From: Prolixibacteraceae bacterium
GTDB taxonomy: Bacteria; Bacteroidota; Bacteroidia; Bacteroidales; Prolixibacteraceae
Assembly (NCBI GenBank): GCA_028377305.1
Contig: JAONJW010000003.1
Location: 17,696 to 81,695 of the forward strand
DNA length: 64,000 nucleotides
Direction: 5' to 3'
Shown here: positions 27,168 through 36,162 of the stretch, piece after piece
Layout of the letters: every line of letters starts with the position of its first letter
How positions within the stretch are numbered: the stretch's first letter is position 1
The notes under the pieces: model-generated
Databases searched by the model: none
What the model was told of the DNA's origin: nothing
Seen by the model: the letters and a program-made list of their open reading frames with translations, nothing else
Made by a program: the position numbers and the translations under genes

Positions 27168-28607
27168 TTACTCTTTTTTATTCAAGATAAGACGGTTGTA
27201 TAGAAATAGTGCAACGACAGAAAAGATACCAATACCGTAGATCACTACCCATATCTTTGAAGGGTTGTATTGAATCCACAGCAAATTGGTCAGTTCGATA
27301 TCCGAAAGATTCATCTTTTGAGCTACAGCATGGAAATATTCGTTTTGTGATAGTTCGCTAGAGATGGCAAAGCCTTTTTCTGTTGCGAATTCTTTTACGA
27401 TTGTTGCTTTGTCTGACCATTTACCATAAAGGTCTCCAGCAATCACTCCAGCGAATAGGTTTCCTAAGAATACAGGGATAAATGAGTATCCCATATAAAG
27501 AGCTTTCTTCTCTTTGGGAGCAATCATCCCGATATATTCTGTGATCTTAGGTGATGATGACATTTCACCTACTGCAAATATAAAGATGGCGAAGATTGTG
27601 AAGTATACATTTTGTGTGTATAGAGACAAAGCCATACCTGTTGCACAAACAACGAAACCACTCATCATGGCATTCAATGCTTTCCATCTCATTACGATAG
27701 AAGAGATGATGATTTGGTAAAGAATGATGAATAGCGCATCCGAGTTAACAATAAACTCTGCTTGCATTGTCTGCGTATCAGCGTCACCGTAGGTGTTACT
27801 GATTGCAGGGTAATGCTCCGCAAACCAATGATATAAAGAGGTTGTATCTACCCACTGTGTAATAAATACAGGAAGGGTGAAGAACAGCTGATTGTACATT
27901 GTCCAAAAGCCAGCTACGATAATAAGGAATGTGACGAATTTTAGATCTTTGAATACCTCTCCAATATTACTGAAGATATGTGAAACAGTCTGTCCGATAG
28001 TTGTCTTCTGTATTTTTTCCTCTTTTTGTGGTTCATGATAGAAGTACAAAAGAATGAAGTTTAGACTGACAATAAAGGCAGAAATATAGAAGATGTTGTT
28101 TGGTTCTGATTTGGTTGTAAGCGTTATAAGAGGACCGATAAAAGCACCGATGTTTACCATCATATAGAAGATGCCAAATGCAATAGAACTTGTCTCTTTG
28201 GTACTTACTTTGGCTATCGTTGCAGAGATAACTGGCTTAAAGAGTGCCGCACCCAAAGCAAGGTATAAATAGACCATAAATACCCCGATGAAAGAGTCTA
28301 CATGTGGAAATAGAAGGAATGCTGTGATATAAACAATGAAAGAGATAAAAAGTGTTTTCTTATAGCCTATGCGATCGGCTATGGCACCTGTGATGACAGG
28401 AAGGAAATATAGAATGGCAGTACCGACTCCCATAATCCAACCTTTATCTTGTTGGGTAAGCTCGAGACCTCCTTGATCAGCAGACCCTGTAAGGTAGTTT
28501 GCAAAAAGAGCAAAGAAGCCGTACCATGCCCAGCGTTCAAAAAGCTCAATAGAATTCGCAACCCAAAATGTCTTTGGGAACTTAGAAAAAACTTTAGTTA
28601 TTGACAT
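27168..28607 (-). CDS. POT/PTR-like major facilitator transporter
   Basis: 479 aa with about 12-14 membrane segments. The first helix carries ELFERWAWYG, matching the ExxER motif of proton-coupled oligopeptide transporters, and GAIADRIGYKKTL is the MFS loop 2-3 motif. A soluble-looking insert follows QLFFTLPVFITQWV (about residues 250-290), between central helices. A paralogue with the same start pattern is encoded at 48051-49418. The substrate (di/tripeptides or another small solute) is unproven. Monocistronic, followed by the bidirectional terminator. Confidence 0.75.
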   Translation of the reverse strand: MSITKVFSKFPKTFWVANSIELFERWAWYGFFALFANYLTGSADQGGLELTQQDKGWIMGVGTAILYFLPVITGAIADRIGYKKTLFISFIVYITAFLLFPHVDSFIGVFMVYLYLALGAALFKPVISATIAKVSTKETSSIAFGIFYMMVNIGAFIGPLITLTTKSEPNNIFYISAFIVSLNFILLYFYHEPQKEEKIQKTTIGQTVSHIFSNIGEVFKDLKFVTFLIIVAGFWTMYNQLFFTLPVFITQWVDTTSLYHWFAEHYPAISNTYGDADTQTMQAEFIVNSDALFIILYQIIISSIVMRWKALNAMMSGFVVCATGMALSLYTQNVYFTIFAIFIFAVGEMSSSPKITEYIGMIAPKEKKALYMGYSFIPVFLGNLFAGVIAGDLYGKWSDKATIVKEFATEKGFAISSELSQNEYFHAVAQKMNLSDIELTNLLWIQYNPSKIWVVIYGIGIFSVVALFLYNRLILNKKE

Positions 28608-29021
28608 TGCGTTGTTTATTGTGTTGGTTATACTCTTAAAAATGCCTCTAGTGCTCTAAAAAGAGTTCCGATTTTGATAATCGAAATAGATCAATAATTT
28701 TATTATTTGTCCAAAAGTAATAAAAATAATATGTAAATGCTTTTTGATTGAAGTAAGTTGTTTCATATTATCAATGATAACGTCATTCCGCTTTCATAGT
28801 GTTAATGAGTGTGATTTTAGTGTCACGCATGGTGGGGGCATAATTACTCTATTAGACATTGTTTATCTGACTATTCTCATGGTGTCTTGGATCGTTTTTC
28901 TGCTTCTTTGTAATAACGTCAGGACTAATTTCGTACTTTAAACTCTTTTTTATACATTGGTGTGCCTTTCGGAAAATGTCATCCATTTGAGGAAAGAAGA
29001 AGCGATTAAATTTGATAGTTT
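28608..29021. other. Divergent intergenic region between the transporter and lipA
   Basis: No convincing gene. A 65-codon frame at 28744-28941 starts with TTG and looks like chance. It must hold the promoters of the transporter (minus) and lipAB (plus), but I see no perfect TAnnTTTG box. Confidence 0.5.
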
Positions 29022-29879
29022 ATGGAAAATAGAAGAAGAAAACCTGATTGGCTTAAGATTCGTTTGCCAGAAGGAAAGACATATCAGAACCTACGAGGTA
29101 TTGTAAAAGAGCATAAGTTACACACTATCTGTTCATCAGGACGTTGTCCTAATATGGCAGAGTGTTGGGGAAATGGTACCGCTACATTCATGATTCTTGG
29201 AGAGATATGTACGAGATCATGTAAGTTTTGTGCGACCAAAAGTGGACGTCCACTGCCCCTAGATCTGAAAGAGCCTAAACGTGTTGCCAACTCTGTGAAG
29301 CTGATGAAGCTTAAGCACTGTGTGGTGACTTCTGTCGATAGAGATGACTTAGATGATGGTGGAGCTCAAGTTTGGGCCGAGACTATTAGAGAAGTGAAAG
29401 CAGAGAATCCTACCACAACCATGGAGGTGTTGATTCCTGATTTTAATGGCGACACTGCTTGTATCGATAAGGTAATCGATGCCCAGCCTGAAATTATATC
29501 ACACAATCTTGAAACCGTGCGTCGTATAACACCTAGTGTAAGAAGTCGTGCGAAATATGATTTAAGCTTGTCCGTGTTGAAATATATTGCGGATGCTGGT
29601 GTGGTAACCAAGACTGCATTGATGTTGGGCCTTGGAGAGACAAAGGAGGAGATCATGGAAGCGATGGATGATCTACGTGCCAATGGTGTTGAGATCTTAA
29701 CAATGGGGCAATATCTGCAGCCAACAAAGAAACATATCGAGGTGCAGGAATATTTCCATCCAGACTATTTTGCGGAGCTAAAAGAGATTGGCCTACAGAA
29801 AGGTTTTCGAGTGGTCGAAAGTGGTCCTATGGTTCGTTCATCTTATCATGCAGAGAATCATATTCGTAAGATACAGTAA
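29022..29879 (+). CDS. lipA: Lipoyl synthase
   Basis: 285 aa radical-SAM enzyme that inserts two sulfurs into protein-bound octanoyl groups. The radical-SAM cluster cysteines are Cys63, Cys67 and Cys70 (CTRSCKFC). The auxiliary cluster cysteines are Cys37, Cys42 and Cys48. The conserved RSSY is near the C-terminus. It is followed 26 nt later by lipB, so the octanoyl-transfer and sulfur-insertion steps are encoded together. Confidence 0.97.
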   Translation: MENRRRKPDWLKIRLPEGKTYQNLRGIVKEHKLHTICSSGRCPNMAECWGNGTATFMILGEICTRSCKFCATKSGRPLPLDLKEPKRVANSVKLMKLKHCVVTSVDRDDLDDGGAQVWAETIREVKAENPTTTMEVLIPDFNGDTACIDKVIDAQPEIISHNLETVRRITPSVRSRAKYDLSLSVLKYIADAGVVTKTALMLGLGETKEEIMEAMDDLRANGVEILTMGQYLQPTKKHIEVQEYFHPDYFAELKEIGLQKGFRVVESGPMVRSSYHAENHIRKIQ

Positions 29880-29905
29880 TTGTTCGACATTATTAGAAGC
29901 GCTTT

Positions 29906-30610
29906 ATGAATAAAGATATTGATATTATAGACTTAGGTCAAGGTGCCTATCAAGAGGTGTGGGATCTTCAAGAGAAGTATTTTAAAGAAGTTTTAAACAT
30001 AAAAAAGCAGAACAGTTCATTGGAGTCGAAAAAGTCGACTCCTAACCGTTTAATTTTTGTAGAGCATCCTCATGTTTTTACTTTGGGTAAGAGTGGTGAT
30101 GAACATAACCTATTGGCAAACTATATACAGTTACAGGCCAAAGATGCTGAGTTTGTAAAGACCAATAGAGGTGGAGATATTACTTATCATGGACCAGGGC
30201 AGATCGTAGGATATCCCATATTCGATTTAGAGAACTTCAATATTGGTTTACGGACCTACATAGAACTGATGGAAGAGGCAGTCATTAGAACGATCGCCGA
30301 GTATGGAATTACAGGTACTCGTGATGATGCGGCTACCGGTGTCTGGTTAGATACAGATAAGCCTGCGTTAATGCGTAAAATATGCGCCATTGGAGTGAGA
30401 GCATCACGATTTGTTTCGATGCATGGTTTTGCTCTCAATGTGAATACAGATCTTGAGTATTTCGATTTAATCAATCCATGTGGCTTTCAAGATAGAGGGG
30501 TTACCTCCATTCAAAAAGAGGTGGGACAAAGAATAGATATAGAAGAGGTGAAGGCAAAACTAGCCAAACACCTTACTTCTCTAATTCAAGACGCTCCTTT
30601 TGACGTCTGA
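29906..30610 (+). CDS. lipB: Octanoyltransferase
   Basis: 234 aa. Moves octanoate from acyl carrier protein to the lipoyl domains of 2-oxoacid dehydrogenases and GcvH, before LipA. The catalytic lysine is Lys158 in RKICAIG and the catalytic cysteine is Cys192 in NPCGFQDRGVTS; GGDITYHGPGQ (about 89-99) is also diagnostic. The 3' end overlaps by 38 nt the convergent small membrane-protein gene. Confidence 0.96.
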   Translation: MNKDIDIIDLGQGAYQEVWDLQEKYFKEVLNIKKQNSSLESKKSTPNRLIFVEHPHVFTLGKSGDEHNLLANYIQLQAKDAEFVKTNRGGDITYHGPGQIVGYPIFDLENFNIGLRTYIELMEEAVIRTIAEYGITGTRDDAATGVWLDTDKPALMRKICAIGVRASRFVSMHGFALNVNTDLEYFDLINPCGFQDRGVTSIQKEVGQRIDIEEVKAKLAKHLTSLIQDAPFDV

Positions 30611-30845
30611 TCCCAATTGTTTTACCTATATATTGACCAAGGAAATAAGATCCAAAAAGAAAAGGTGCTAAACTCCAAGTTAATGATATTCCATTAAGTG
30701 AGCGAAACCATATTACAAACGGTACGGGTAGATGAATAAATACAAACCATAGAAATGAGAATTTCTTGGTGGATGCTCTAAAGTATCCAAAAGGTATATT
30801 GAAAATTAAAGTTCCTATACAGGTGATGATTGCAGAATATATCAT
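30573..30845 (-). CDS. Small three-helix membrane protein of unknown function
   Basis: 90 aa, with three hydrophobic segments (about residues 3-22, 28-46, 53-73) and a charged C-terminal tail (RRQKERLELEK). No named domain recognised. Its 3' end overlaps lipB tail-to-tail by 38 nt. The regular helix spacing and the charged tail following the positive-inside pattern suggest a real protein. Confidence 0.6.
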   Translation of the reverse strand: MIYSAIITCIGTLIFNIPFGYFRASTKKFSFLWFVFIHLPVPFVIWFRSLNGISLTWSLAPFLFGSYFLGQYIGKTIGIRRQKERLELEK

Positions 30846-31011
30846 GTGATGCTTGTCTTTAGTTTGTGGGGTTGAAAGTAATAAAATACATTTAAGTCTT
30901 TATATGTTTGATGTGAAATATGTATGTTAAATGATAAAAGAAAACAGCTTTAACATTGATTAACTGAAATGTTTGGGTGTCAAATGAAATTTATATGCAT
31001 ATTTGCAGTGT

Positions 31012-31087
31012 AAGGGAAAAGCAAATTTTTTCATAGGAATTTTAGGTTAGGTTAGGTTTGAGGATGTCCAACAGGACATCCTTTTTT
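31012..31087 (+). ncRNA. Candidate small RNA of about 76 nt
   Basis: Upstream is a TTTG (30972-30975) and, 22 nt later, CATATTTG (30998-31005), close to the -33/-7 consensus. Downstream is a perfect 9-bp hairpin (31061-31069 with 31074-31082) with a run of six T. No plus-strand gene ends nearby (lipB stops 450 nt earlier), so the terminator needs another explanation. The interior has a TTAGG triplet repeat. Function unknown. Confidence 0.35.
31061..31087 (+). terminator. Strong Rho-independent terminator
   Basis: 9-bp perfect stem, 4-nt loop, six T. It lies in an otherwise gene-free stretch; the minus-strand dusB gene ends 80 nt further on, so it does not serve dusB. Confidence 0.85.
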
Positions 31088-31166
31088 ATTTTAACGCTAT
31101 TATATAGTTAAAAAGATAAAGCCTAAATGATTGATTCATCTAGGCCTTACTTCATATCTACAGACT

Positions 31167-32180
31167 CTATTTGAGACTAATATTGGTATAGTCTACTCTA
31201 GTATCTGCATATCTTTCTGCAATTTCATCTAATAATAGCAACACTTCGTCTAGTTCATCTGCACGTAATAATCTTATTCGGATGTCTCTAAAATTATGGA
31301 GGCTAGGAAAGTATTTGGCAAAATGACGACGCATCTCTTTTACTGCTCTTTCTGGAGAATCTTTCCAATTGACTGATTGTGTTAATTGTTCTTTTACATT
31401 ATCAACAATCTCAGGTACAAGTGGTGATGGAAGAAGTTTACCCGTTTCTAGATAGTGTCTAATTTCTTTGAATATCCAAGGTCGTCCAATAGCTCCACGA
31501 CCAATCATTAGCCCATCCACACCAGATTGCTCTAAACACTCTTTCGCTTTTAATGGACCATTGATATCACCATTACCAATAATTGGGATATGCATACGGG
31601 AGTTATTCTTAACTTTTGCGATCCAATCCCAATCTGCTTCTCCTGTGTAAAGCTGCTTTCTAGTTCTTCCATGAAGTGTTAGTGCAGCAATACCTGTATC
31701 TTGAAGTTGTTCGGCAACATCTACGATCACCTTACTGTTATCATCCCAGCCAAGACGTGTCTTAACGGTCACCGGTTTGTTGACTGCATTTACTATCTGT
31801 CGTGTCATTTCGACCATCTTAGGTACATCTTGAAACATACCCGATCCAGCTCCTCTATTAACGATCTTCTTCATTGGACAGCCAAAGTTAATGTCGATGA
31901 TGTCGGGATTGGACTCTTCCGCAATCTTTGCTGCTTCAACCATCGATTCTATGTTATGACCAAAAATCTGAATACCAACAGGTCTGTCGAATTCAAAAAG
32001 GGTCATCTTCTTCTTTGTTTTGGCTATATCTCTAATCAATGCTTCTGATGAAACAAACTCAGTATACATTACATCAGCTCCAAATTTCTTACACATATAT
32101 CGAAACGATTTATATGTAACATCCTCCATTGGGGCTAAAAATAATGGCATTGAGCCTAGTTCTATATTTCCGATCTTCAC
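31167..32180 (-). CDS. dusB: tRNA-dihydrouridine synthase
   Basis: 337 aa TIM-barrel flavoprotein that reduces uridines in tRNA using FMN and NADPH. APMEDVTYKSFR is the N-terminal FMN-binding motif; the catalytic cysteine is Cys101 in NFGCPMKKIV; GNGDINGP and GRGAIGRPWIF are the phosphate-binding loops. The sequence fits the DusB/NifR3 group. Monocistronic here, divergent from a CPBP protease gene. Confidence 0.92.
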   Translation of the reverse strand: MKIGNIELGSMPLFLAPMEDVTYKSFRYMCKKFGADVMYTEFVSSEALIRDIAKTKKKMTLFEFDRPVGIQIFGHNIESMVEAAKIAEESNPDIIDINFGCPMKKIVNRGAGSGMFQDVPKMVEMTRQIVNAVNKPVTVKTRLGWDDNSKVIVDVAEQLQDTGIAALTLHGRTRKQLYTGEADWDWIAKVKNNSRMHIPIIGNGDINGPLKAKECLEQSGVDGLMIGRGAIGRPWIFKEIRHYLETGKLLPSPLVPEIVDNVKEQLTQSVNWKDSPERAVKEMRRHFAKYFPSLHNFRDIRIRLLRADELDEVLLLLDEIAERYADTRVDYTNISLK

Positions 32181-32380
32181 GATTTACTAATTTAATTTTG
32201 ACGACAAATATAGAAAAAAGATTTTTAACTCCTTAATAGTCAATTGTACGACTGTCTCAATATGTTTTATATAAATTCATTACTGTCTACAATGATGCTT
32301 TGATTGTGAACAATTGTGCAATTATCTTAGCTTTGTGTATCTTAAACATAGAATCTTAGGAAATAGATAATATAAACTGT

Positions 32381-33292
32381 ATGTATAATATTGAATTAAA
32401 AAGAAAACCTCTTATTGCGATATTATTTTTGTTGATAGGAGCTCTTATTTCGCAATTGGTAGCAGGTTCGTTAACAATCTTTCCCATGACTTTGATAGGA
32501 ATGAATATGCAATCTCAACTCGGCTTAGTTTGGCTTATTGGGGTTAGTTCTTTGACGATGTTTGTAGGGACAGGATGGTTCTTTTCTTACACGTCTATGA
32601 AAGGTAACTTTAATGATCTTAGCTTTGGCACATCTGAAGACCGCAAAAAATATTTTATATTGATATTTTTTATGACGCTTCTTGCCATACCTATTTCAAC
32701 TTACTTAGGTGAGTTAAATCAAGCGATCCCTTTCCCTAAATTCGCAAGTGGATTGGAGAGGTGGTTGCATGATCTTGAGAAAGATTCGATGGAGGTAATA
32801 AAAAAACTTCTAAGTACAACGAGTCTCCCTTTCTTGTTTGCTAATCTATTGGTAGTTGCAGTAATTCCTGCGATCGGAGAAGAGATTTTTTTTAGAGGAA
32901 TCATTCAAAGAATGATTTTTAATAAAATAAAAAGTGTTCATAAGTCTGTGTGGATCGCAGCAGTATTGTTTAGCGTACTTCATTTGGAGTTCTCAGGATT
33001 AATCCCACGGATCTTTCTTGGTGCTTTGCTAGGCTACATCTATTATTGGACAGGTAGTCTTTGGATGTCTATATGGGCACATTTTATTAATAATGGGACA
33101 CTCGTTGTATTGGCCTACCTTTCGTCTAAAGGTGTTTTAGGAATTGATGTTATTGATAATGATATCCCAGTGTCGCAGTTAAGTGGATACATGATGATGG
33201 CTGTTGTCCTATTTGTTCCAGCAGTGAGATCCTTATATGCGAAACGTAAATTATTTGAAGTCGAGAATCAAACTGTGGTTGAGGATAGTTAA
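32381..33292 (+). CDS. CPBP-family intramembrane metalloprotease
   Basis: 303 aa with about eight hydrophobic segments. The abortive-infectivity/CaaX-protease motifs are intact: EEIFFRG (Glu167, Glu168, Arg172), FSVLHLEFSG (His201) and WAHFINN (about His234). Members act as intramembrane proteases on prenylated proteins, bacteriocins or other peptides; the substrate here is unknown. A second, distinct member is encoded at 34289-35191. Confidence 0.88.
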   Translation: MYNIELKRKPLIAILFLLIGALISQLVAGSLTIFPMTLIGMNMQSQLGLVWLIGVSSLTMFVGTGWFFSYTSMKGNFNDLSFGTSEDRKKYFILIFFMTLLAIPISTYLGELNQAIPFPKFASGLERWLHDLEKDSMEVIKKLLSTTSLPFLFANLLVVAVIPAIGEEIFFRGIIQRMIFNKIKSVHKSVWIAAVLFSVLHLEFSGLIPRIFLGALLGYIYYWTGSLWMSIWAHFINNGTLVVLAYLSSKGVLGIDVIDNDIPVSQLSGYMMMAVVLFVPAVRSLYAKRKLFEVENQTVVEDS

Positions 33293-33327
33293 AGTATAAG
33301 TCTATGGTTCTAATGATAGAAGTTGAA

Positions 33328-34086
33328 TTAGACTTCAATCATTAGACTTGGATCTAGGATATTCAACTTACATTGACGTTTATCCGACTCTTTTCTTGCT
33401 CTCTCATATGGACGATAGACATAGGTTACTCCATATTCACTAGCTCTTTCTCGTTTTCTTTCAGAGGGAAGTCTTGAGAAATATCCCTCTATTTCATTCC
33501 ATAGAGTAAGTATATATTGGTCTGCATCATTTCGTAGCTTTAATACTTCTTCGGAGAGTCTAAGTGTACTTTTCTTGAAAGTATTATGACTAAAATATAG
33601 GTCCTTAAATAGATCGTACTTAACTTTCACCACAGCGATAGAAGGAGAGTAGATTGGATTTCCTCTTTGTGCTATGCGTTCTTGTTCTCCAATAATATAT
33701 TTCTCTCCCCATAGAATAAGATCCTTATCATTGTTCAGTGGAGGAAGTTTGGTATTGTTCGGGTCTAACCCATAAAAAACGCGTGTTTCAGCTTTGATCT
33801 CCTTTCTTATAACCGCAAAATTATATACTTGTATAAAGTGATGAAGATATAATCTTGCATTTTCTACTGCTTTCCCATACTTCTTACTATTCATATTTTG
33901 TTCTTTAATTGCCTGTTTCTGATTCAAGGTGGCTCTTTCATAAATAGGATAGAATGATTGAAGCTTAGCAAGAAGAGACGCATCAAATGGAATACTATTA
34001 ATACTTTGTTTGTCGGAGATATCAATGGCTTTACGAATAGCTCGTAACCTTGCTTTATCAGTATTGGGCAGTCTACGATATGGCAT
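33328..34086 (-). CDS. Conserved unknown protein, probably helical
   Basis: 252 aa from the ATG at 34086, preferred over 34095 because MPYRRLPNTDKARLRAI looks like a clean N-terminus. No signal peptide or membrane segment. Rich in Lys/Arg/Tyr with long predicted helices; includes VYNFAVIRKEIK, FYGLDPNN and LYFSHNTFKKSTLRLSEEV. I do not recognise the family. It sits between two CPBP protease genes, tail-to-tail with the first. No function proposed. Confidence 0.65.
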   Translation of the reverse strand: MPYRRLPNTDKARLRAIRKAIDISDKQSINSIPFDASLLAKLQSFYPIYERATLNQKQAIKEQNMNSKKYGKAVENARLYLHHFIQVYNFAVIRKEIKAETRVFYGLDPNNTKLPPLNNDKDLILWGEKYIIGEQERIAQRGNPIYSPSIAVVKVKYDLFKDLYFSHNTFKKSTLRLSEEVLKLRNDADQYILTLWNEIEGYFSRLPSERKRERASEYGVTYVYRPYERARKESDKRQCKLNILDPSLMIEV

Positions 34087-34288
34087 AATTATCACGAATA
34101 AAGGGGCGTTATCCTACTACTATTATCAAATACTATAAGACATAACTATGTTGAAAAGTGTGCATATCGTTATGTTCTATATATCTAAAACGACATAGTA
34201 GAAAAATTGTTCTATAATTTAAGATTAAAGCAATTTACGTTAATTATTTTCAATATGAAGTTATTTCTTTCCCAAAAGAAATAACGAT

Positions 34289-35191
34289 CTAATCATATGC
34301 CTCCTCACTTCTATGAAAATATAGAAATAGACATATGATGATTGTGAATTCAAAGAGAATAGATAATATGGAACCTTCAAAGCCAAATTCTCCACCATTC
34401 ATGATGGTTGTGGTGGTTGTATGACTTTCAATCACTGAATAGAATGATATACCGCTAACATTAAAACCAAATAATGATTGGAAGAAATTCCAGCTTGCGT
34501 GAAAAGCAATAGGAAACCACAAATTGTTGGTATATAGATATGAAAGTCCAAATGTGACTCCTGCTAGGAATAGACTTATTAAGGGGACCAATCCAAGGTT
34601 GGGGTTATACCCATGCATAAGTGTAAAAATAATGGAGCTAAACAATAGTGCAATATACTTATTATACTTGCTCATCAATACACGTTGTATATATCCTCTC
34701 ACTAATATCTCCTCTGTCATTGCTCCAAAAATAAAAAAGAATATAGATGCAACCATCTCGGTTAGATTAAAATGTGTGCGAAGAAAGATTAGTTGATTGG
34801 TCGAAATAAGAACAATATAACCAATGATAATGCATAATGCAGCTATTATAATACCGAAGATAATGTCTGCGATCCGATTATTAATTCGTAGACCGATATC
34901 ACGCAACTTCTTCTTTTCAATTATTCGTACTGCCCCCCATATTGTAAGCATGGTAGCAAACAGTCCGGATAAACTCGTCCAAAAGTGAGAATTTGAAGAC
35001 ATTTCTGCTTCTGGTGAATCAATACGAATACCCAACCACATTGTCGTGATATAGGTACAGATACCATATATCACGACCCATGGTACAATAATAAATAAAG
35101 ACATTAGCCATAGATACTTTTTTTGACTGCAAGAGGTATCCTGAATAGCATCTTCTTTATGTGATATTTTATTGATATACTGAAGATTCAT
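34289..35191 (-). CDS. CPBP-family intramembrane metalloprotease (second copy)
   Basis: 300 aa, about eight membrane segments. Motifs EEILVRGYIQRVL, LMHGYNPNLG and FHASWNF match the CPBP active-site pattern. It is only distantly similar to the copy at 32381, so this is not a recent duplication. It lies 202 nt upstream of the conserved unknown gene (34086) on the same strand. Confidence 0.88.
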   Translation of the reverse strand: MNLQYINKISHKEDAIQDTSCSQKKYLWLMSLFIIVPWVVIYGICTYITTMWLGIRIDSPEAEMSSNSHFWTSLSGLFATMLTIWGAVRIIEKKKLRDIGLRINNRIADIIFGIIIAALCIIIGYIVLISTNQLIFLRTHFNLTEMVASIFFFIFGAMTEEILVRGYIQRVLMSKYNKYIALLFSSIIFTLMHGYNPNLGLVPLISLFLAGVTFGLSYLYTNNLWFPIAFHASWNFFQSLFGFNVSGISFYSVIESHTTTTTIMNGGEFGFEGSILSILFEFTIIICLFLYFHRSEEAYD

Positions 35192-35323
35192 GGCATATAT
35201 GGGGATAAAAGTATAATAGTACTTAATGTTGTAAATGTATGTTAAAATATATTATTCTAATATGAAACTATATATGTTGTTTAGCATGCAAATAAAATAT
35301 GGACTGAGATGTGATATAAAAAA

Positions 35324-35347
35324 AGCGCCACTTGCGAAAGCGGCGCT
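35324..35347 (-). terminator. Terminator of the sdhCAB operon
   Basis: On the minus strand, a 10-bp GC-rich stem with one mismatch (35338-35347 with 35324-35333) and a 4-nt loop is followed by seven T. It lies about 30 nt after the sdhB stop. Confidence 0.85.
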
Positions 35348-35377
35348 CTTTATTATTTGATTAGTGCACTGCGACAA

Positions 35378-36139
35378 TTAGTCTGCTAGTTTTGCACATA
35401 AATACTCACGGTTCAAACGTGCAATGTTTGAAATAGAAATTGCTTTAGGACATGCGATTTCACATGCACCAGTGTTGGTACATCCACCAAATCCAAGCTC
35501 ATCCATTTTAGATACCATTGCTTTCGCTCTACGCTTACCTTCTACTTTACCTTGTGGAAGTTTCGCAAATTGTGAAACTTTCGCAGATACAAATAGCATC
35601 GCTGAAGAGTTTTTACAAGTGGCAACACAAGCACCACAACCGATACATGCAGCTGCATCCATTGCTTCTTCTGCATCGTCTTGTCCAATAGGGATCGCGT
35701 TACCATCAGGAACACCACCAGTACCTACAGAAACATAACCACCTGCTTGTTGAATCTCTTCAAAAGCATTACGGTTAACAATCAAGTCTTTGATTACAGG
35801 GAATGCTCCAGCTCTCCAAGGCTCAATCGTAATTGTCTCCCCTTCGTTGAATTTACGCATGTGTAACTGACAAGTTGTAATTTCTGTATCAGGTCCGTGT
35901 GCTTCACCATTGATGTAAAGAGAACACATACCACAGATACCTTCACGACAATCGTGATCAAATGCAACTGGATCATTACCTTCACGAATCAATTGATCGT
36001 TAAGGATGTCTAGCATCTCTAGAAAAGAACTTCCTTGTGAAACATTTTCCAACTCATAGGTCTCGAATGCTCCTTGTGATTTGGAGTTTTTCTGTCTCCA
36101 AATTTTGATATATAGCTTATTTAAAATCTTATCTGCCAT
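35378..36139 (-). CDS. sdhB: Succinate dehydrogenase/fumarate reductase iron-sulfur subunit
   Basis: 253 aa. The [2Fe-2S] ligands lie in CREGICGMC plus the later TCQLHM; the [4Fe-4S] and [3Fe-4S] ligands lie in [11 protein letters not shown] and [13 protein letters not shown]. It carries electrons between the flavoprotein and the membrane quinone subunit. Last gene of the three-gene operon. Whether the complex oxidises succinate or reduces fumarate in vivo cannot be told from this subunit (frdB is an equally valid symbol). Confidence 0.95.
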   Translation of the reverse strand: MADKILNKLYIKIWRQKNSKSQGAFETYELENVSQGSSFLEMLDILNDQLIREGNDPVAFDHDCREGICGMCSLYINGEAHGPDTEITTCQLHMRKFNEGETITIEPWRAGAFPVIKDLIVNRNAFEEIQQAGGYVSVGTGGVPDGNAIPIGQDDAEEAMDAAACIGCGACVATCKNSSAMLFVSAKVSQFAKLPQGKVEGKRRAKAMVSKMDELGFGGCTNTGACEIACPKAISISNIARLNREYLCAKLAD

Positions 36140-36162
36140 CGTAATGTGGATTATCTAACTAA

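Larger units (their letters stand above)
30846..31166. other. Intergenic region with a candidate small RNA gene
   Basis: No protein gene is visible. A TATTTG-type promoter (30972-31005) and a strong terminator (31061-31087), both plus-strand and only about 80 nt apart, bracket a stretch containing TTAGG repeats; see the ncRNA entry. The rest is AT-rich and presumably includes the promoter of the 90-aa membrane protein. Confidence 0.5.

Noticed and set aside
28744..28941. 65-codon frame upstream of lipA
   Set aside because: TTG start, hydrophobic random-looking composition, in a divergent promoter region; no support.
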